A DNA stretch of 64,000 nt from Corynebacterium terpenotabidum Y-11 (GTDB lineage: Bacteria; Actinomycetota; Actinomycetes; Mycobacteriales; Mycobacteriaceae), in contig NC_021663.1 in NCBI RefSeq assembly GCF_000418365.1, forward strand, positions 2,356,001-2,420,000. The letters are read 5' to 3'. The translations under genes and the position numbers were made by a program. How positions within the stretch are numbered: the stretch's first letter is position 1; each line of letters begins with the position of its first letter. Shown piece after piece: positions 60,776-64,000 of the stretch. The notes below the pieces were generated by a model. That model was not told the origin of the DNA and did not search any database. It worked only from the letters and a program-made list of their open reading frames with translations.

Positions 60776-61191
60776 GTGCGGTGGACGGTGCCGTGACCGT
60801 GCTCGCCGCCGGGGCCCCGCAGATGCGCGAGTACCACGAACTGACCTGGTGGGCTGCGGTGGTCGTCGGCCTGCTGGCCCTGGCCGGAGCCCTGTTCGTG
60901 CTGGTGTCGGCGGTGGCGATGTACCTCGCGCCGGATGCCCTGAGCCAGGTCAATATGCTCGGCCCCGCGATGGGGATGGGCCTGCCGCTGCTCATCCTGT
61001 CGCACCTGGTCTACTCCTGGACGACCGAGGGTTTTGCCCTCGGTGAGCTGCTGGAGGCGATCGGGGCGATCGGGGCCCTGTTGATCGTGCAGGCGGTCGG
61101 TTCGTGGGTGGTGGGACGCGCCCTGCATGCCACGCAGTGGGACCATACCGTGCCGCTGTCGGGTGGCGAGCGGGCCCCGGAGAAGGACTGA
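60772..61191 (+). CDS. mrpG: Mrp antiporter subunit G
   Basis: A 139-residue three-TM MrpG subunit. It has a longer N terminus than usual, then LLALAGALFVLVSAVAMYLAPDALSQVNMLGPAMGMGLPLLILSHLVYSW. This replaces the family GxxRLPDxxxRxHA motif with a diverged APDALSQVNMLG. It is the last gene of the operon, converging with the lipoprotein gene after 46 bp. Confidence 0.9.
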   Translation: MSAVDGAVTVLAAGAPQMREYHELTWWAAVVVGLLALAGALFVLVSAVAMYLAPDALSQVNMLGPAMGMGLPLLILSHLVYSWTTEGFALGELLEAIGAIGALLIVQAVGSWVVGRALHATQWDHTVPLSGGERAPEKD

Positions 61192-61237
61192 GGCGGCGGC
61201 TACGGACCGTCATGCACTCCGGTTCCCCCGGCTGCCG

Positions 61238-61960
61238 CTAGGAGTAGCCGTTGCCGTCCCAGGAGAGGACCTGGGTCGTGGTCGTCCCACCCGCGCAGGA
61301 CGGGTTGCAGTCATTGGCTGACTTCTGAATCTGGTAGCGACCGTCACTGCCCGGGCCGAGGAGTTCGGCGTAGTAGTAGCGGTTGGATCCGTCATCATAG
61401 TTCGAGTACGCACCGGCGCCGACGTCGGCAAACCCGGACGAGGTCGGGATCAGGGTGATCACCCCGTTGTACCGGCCCGGGTTGTAGGTGACGAAGACAT
61501 TGCCGGTCGCGTCCTGGGCCGGGTTGGCGAACGTCAGAGCCTCCGAACGGCTCTCGACCACGGTCTGGAAGATGGTGTTGCCGGCCGAGTCCACGGCTCC
61601 GACGCATGCGTCCACGCTCCCGCCGGTGGCGCTGGCACTCAGCCCCACGTACGCCGTCCCCAGCGACGGATGGCTCACCTCCTGCCAGTTGCTGATCGAC
61701 CCGCAGACCGCGGCCAGTGCCGAGGAGATCTCCGCCTCGGACAACGTCGGCGTGGCAGGGGTGTCGCTGGTGCCGGCGTCGGCACTGTCGGCACTGTCGG
61801 CACCGTCGGCACCGTCGGACTGCTGTCCCTCGGTGACGTAGACGGTCTCCATCGGGGTGGAGGTGTCCCCGCTGTCGTTGCTGGAACACCCGGCCAGGGC
61901 GAGAAGTGATCCCAGCACGGGGACGACGAGACGGACAGGGCGCTTCCGGAGGTATGTCAT
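61238..61960 (-). CDS. lipoprotein of unknown function
   Basis: A 240-residue exported lipoprotein. The signal peptide ends in a clear lipobox, LLALAGC (Cys at about 24), followed by an Asp/Ser/Gly linker containing a 9-bp-periodic repeat (GADSADSADAG). The mature domain (about 75-240) has several Cys (AAVCGSI, DACVGAV, NDCNPSCAGG), suggesting disulfides on the cell surface. The homologous family is not recognised. It is divergent from sigC. Confidence 0.82.
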   Translation of the reverse strand: MTYLRKRPVRLVVPVLGSLLALAGCSSNDSGDTSTPMETVYVTEGQQSDGADGADSADSADAGTSDTPATPTLSEAEISSALAAVCGSISNWQEVSHPSLGTAYVGLSASATGGSVDACVGAVDSAGNTIFQTVVESRSEALTFANPAQDATGNVFVTYNPGRYNGVITLIPTSSGFADVGAGAYSNYDDGSNRYYYAELLGPGSDGRYQIQKSANDCNPSCAGGTTTTQVLSWDGNGYS

Positions 61961-62034
61961 ACCTGGAATCTAGGTCACGGCAGGCCGCGGCGGTACGTCC
62001 GTATCGCCCCCATTTGTGGTGGCGTGACCTGGGC

Positions 62035-62063
62035 AGCGTCACGACAGCGTCACGACAGCGTCA
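62035..62063. repeat. 11-bp direct repeats upstream of sigC
   Basis: AGCGTCACGAC occurs twice in tandem, followed by AGCGTCA, in the 190-bp sigC/lipoprotein gap. It could be a regulator site; the 11-bp period puts copies on the same DNA face. No other feature is evident in the gap. Confidence 0.6.
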
Positions 62064-62150
62064 TGGTGGGATCAGGACGGCGCCCTGGCGGGGTCGTTGC
62101 CGGGGGCAACGGCACCGATGTCGGTGATCTGTGGTGCTAGAGTGATCGAC

Positions 62151-62822
62151 GTGCGTGAACACCTCCTCCGACGTCGCAGGTCGGACAGCTCCGATCAGGC
62201 GTCCGTGGATGCCGCCGTCACCGACCTGGCGCTCAAGGCAGGTGCCGGTGACCGGGAGGCACTGTCACAGTTCATCGAGGCCACCCACGGGGATGTGTGG
62301 CGACTGCTCGCCCATCTGGCGAACACGGACCAAGCCGACGATCTCACCCAGGAGACCTATCTGCGGGTCCTCAGTGCGCTGCCCCGCTTCGCCGCCCGTT
62401 CCTCGGCCCGGACGTGGATCCTGTCCCTGGCCCGCCGGGTATGGGTCGACAGCGTGCGCCACGATATGGCGCGCCCCCGGAAATCCGTCGAGGAATGGGA
62501 GGACGCCGCCAGCCAGACCCCGTCCCGGGACACGGCCGGAGACCAGGCGTGGGCGGAGCTGGTGGACGCCCGCGCGATGCTCGACGCACTCGCCCCCGAC
62601 CGGCGTGAAGCGCTGGTCCTCACCCAGGTCCTCGGCTACTCCTACGCGGAGGCCGCGGACATCTGTGGGGTGCGCGTCGGCACGATCCGCTCACGCGTGG
62701 CCCGCGCGCGCGCCGATCTGGTGGACGCCCAGGCGCCGACGACGGATACGACCGCTGAGTCGACCGCTGAGTCGGTCTCTACGCCGAGCACCGACGGAAG
62801 TACCCACCTGCGCCTGGCCTGA
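62151..62822 (+). CDS. sigC: ECF-family RNA polymerase sigma factor (SigC-like)
   Basis: A 223-residue sigma-70 group 4 factor. Region 2 contains DDLTQETYLRVLSALPRF and SSARTWILSLARRVWVDSVRH (about 65-110). Region 4 is at about 150-195 (LAPDRREALVLTQVLGYSYAEAADICGVRVGTIRSRVARAR). There is no adjacent zinc anti-sigma gene. The Thr/Ser-rich tail is variable. In C. glutamicum SigC (cg0309), near the same antiporter genes, responds to respiratory-chain defects; orthology is inferred from position and type. GTG 62151 is chosen; GTG 62142 is an alternative. Neither has a strong Shine-Dalgarno. Confidence 0.86.
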   Translation: MREHLLRRRRSDSSDQASVDAAVTDLALKAGAGDREALSQFIEATHGDVWRLLAHLANTDQADDLTQETYLRVLSALPRFAARSSARTWILSLARRVWVDSVRHDMARPRKSVEEWEDAASQTPSRDTAGDQAWAELVDARAMLDALAPDRREALVLTQVLGYSYAEAADICGVRVGTIRSRVARARADLVDAQAPTTDTTAESTAESVSTPSTDGSTHLRLA

Positions 62823-62828
62823 GGAGGC

Positions 62829-63197
62829 CTACCGGTACAGAGACCGGTAGAAGGTCAGACCGTTGCCCTCCCCGTCGAAGACCACGGCGCGGCGCTCGTG
62901 GGCGTCATCGTAGGCGTCGGTGTGGATACCGCCACCGTTGGCGTCGACCAGGGCGGCGTCCCGGTCCGGGTCATCGCTCTTGATACCCACGACCACCTGG
63001 CCGGGGATCGGGTGGTCGATCTCGGTGCACAGGGCGATGGTGATGTTCCCACCGTCGATGGCGGCGAAGTGGTCACCGTCGCGGAACTTCAGCGGGAAGC
63101 CGAGGGTCTCGGTGTAGAACTTCACCGACTCGTCGATGTTGTTCGTCGACAGGAAGATGAACTTCACTTCGCGGCTGGGGGTGGTGGCGTCTGCCAT
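62829..63197 (-). CDS. VOC-superfamily (glyoxalase/bleomycin-resistance-like) protein
   Basis: A 122-residue single VOC domain. Paired beta-alpha-beta-beta-beta modules are visible: VKFIFLSTNNIDESVKFYTETLGFPLKF and VVVGIKSDDPDRDAALVDANGG. The EG-NG near the end (VVFDGEGNGLTFY) is typical. Metal ligands and substrate cannot be assigned. It converges with sigC (6-bp gap). Confidence 0.85.
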   Translation of the reverse strand: MADATTPSREVKFIFLSTNNIDESVKFYTETLGFPLKFRDGDHFAAIDGGNITIALCTEIDHPIPGQVVVGIKSDDPDRDAALVDANGGGIHTDAYDDAHERRAVVFDGEGNGLTFYRSLYR

Positions 63198-63282
63198 GGG
63201 ACTCTCCTTGACGGTTCCTTGAGATGTGGTGCCGGACCTGCCTCAGCCTACGCCCCGGGCCCGCCACCCGTCAGGGACGGGA

Positions 63283-64000
63283 TCAGCGCAGCGTGCGCTG
63301 CCCGTCGCTCCACGTCCGGTACCCACCGGTGAGGTTGTAGACGCGGGTGAGGCCTTCGCCGCGCAGCACGGATTCGGCGACGTGTCCACGCTGCCCGACC
63401 TGGCAGAACACAACCACAGGAGCCTCGCCACACAGTTCGCGGACCTCGCCGAGGCGTCCGCGCAGCTCATCGAGGGGAATGTTCACCGCGCCCGGCAGAG
63501 ACCCGGCGGCGAACTCGCCGGGGGTGCGGACGTCGAGCAGGACAGCGTCCTGTGCCAGCTCGTCGATCTGATTCCAGGTGACCAGCTCGGTGCGTCCGGT
63601 GCGCAGGTTGTCGGCGATGTAGCCGAGCATGTTCACCGGATCCTTCGCCGAACTGAACTGCGGCGCGTAGGCGAGCTCCAGGTCCAGCAGCTCCGAGGCT
63701 CGGCGTCCGGACTGCATGGCGGTGGCGAGGATGTCGAGGCGCTTGTCCGCACCCTCCTCACCGACAACCTGGGCGCCGAGGATCCGGTCGCGCAGGTCCT
63801 CACCGCGGAAGTCACCGGTCCCGACCAGCAACTTCATCGAGAGTCCGGCGGCACCCGGGTAGTAGCCCGCATGGCTGGCCGGGTGGGTAGCGATGACCTG
63901 GTGGGGCACGCCCGCGGCGACAAGACGCTTCTCCGTCCACCCGGTGGACGCGACCTGCAGTCCGAAGACCCCCATCACCGAGGTACCCCAGGTACGCGGG
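63283..64000 (-). CDS. CoA-disulfide-reductase-like flavoprotein with rhodanese domain (partial)
   Basis: The 3' part (about 239 residues) of a minus-strand gene whose start lies beyond the right edge. The visible N-terminal part is the dimerisation domain of a pyridine-nucleotide-disulfide oxidoreductase (PRTWGTSVMGVFGLQVASTGW). The C-terminal 85 residues are a rhodanese domain with active Cys in VVFCQVGQRGH. The combination matches CoA-disulfide reductases with a rhodanese fusion, which reduce CoA or polysulfide disulfides. The FAD/NAD(P)H domains are outside the window. Confidence 0.85.
   Translation of the reverse strand, partial: PRTWGTSVMGVFGLQVASTGWTEKRLVAAGVPHQVIATHPASHAGYYPGAAGLSMKLLVGTGDFRGEDLRDRILGAQVVGEEGADKRLDILATAMQSGRRASELLDLELAYAPQFSSAKDPVNMLGYIADNLRTGRTELVTWNQIDELAQDAVLLDVRTPGEFAAGSLPGAVNIPLDELRGRLGEVRELCGEAPVVVFCQVGQRGHVAESVLRGEGLTRVYNLTGGYRTWSDGQRTLR

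Overview
The window is a chromosomal segment of a high-G+C actinobacterium (about two-thirds G+C by eye), very probably a Corynebacterium. A GlxR/Crp regulator, a WhcA/WhiB4-type WhiB protein, SigC, Ssd and the 'helicase/secretion neighbourhood' Tad genes lie in the order I recall from Corynebacterium glutamicum (around cg0309-cg0376) and Mycobacterium tuberculosis (around Rv3644c-Rv3683). The species cannot be fixed from the sequence alone.

Layout. 0-4 kb: a mycothiol-dependent-isomerase-like protein, tRNA-Thr(CGT), holB and the membrane adenylate cyclase gene. 4.0-22.5 kb: an accessory interval between the cyclase and topA, which I recall as near neighbours in both reference genomes. It starts with an Mn2+ transporter under a near-perfect MntR operator and an amino-acid permease. 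The rest is a coherent cell-envelope module: a two-component pair (19.4-22.5 kb), a paralogue of its kinase that lacks the ATPase domain (7.0-8.8 kb), a secreted VWA protein, two tandem TetR regulators, two TM2-type membrane proteins, a J-like membrane protein, and several anchored proteins with Ser/Gly/Thr-rich linkers. 22.6-43.2 kb: conserved backbone (topA, SDR/HxlR pair, cspA, MrfA-like helicase, a secreted lipase, the Tad pilus/secretion genes, ssd, HAD phosphatase, holin-like protein, alpha/beta hydrolase, marP, NUDIX, TlpA-like thioredoxin, nth). 43.3-51.5 kb: glxR, a marR/MFS pair, an MBL-fold hydrolase, ridA, a 50-aa DUF4177 protein, whcA, the class A PBP gene and a metallophosphoesterase. 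51.6-64 kb: tRNA-Pro(CGG), a secreted HtaA-like protein, an aldo/keto reductase, the Mrp Na+/H+ antiporter operon (A-B fusion, C, D, E, F, G), a lipoprotein, sigC, a VOC protein and the C-terminal part of a CoA-disulfide-reductase/rhodanese protein running off the right edge.

How the genes work together. cAMP from the cyclase at 2.3 kb would be sensed by GlxR at 43.3 kb; GlxR-like sites lie before glxR and whcA. The Tad ATPase, platform protein and pilin-like genes form one minus-strand operon with the CpaE-like Ssd.

The most notable observation is in the 7-19 kb module. A dyad CCCC-N6/8-GGGG lies just upstream of the predicted -35 region of four transcription units, with its centre 32-33.5 bp from the first base of a -10-like hexamer. 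At a fifth unit it lies about one helical turn further away. I infer a shared activator, most simply the response regulator at 19.4 kb, controlling an undescribed envelope regulon. Other unusual elements are two long perfect or near-perfect palindromes (30.56 and 51.87 kb), a nested hairpin of about 98 nt at 30.25 kb, and a prepilin-like protein with an acidic leader of about 108 residues.
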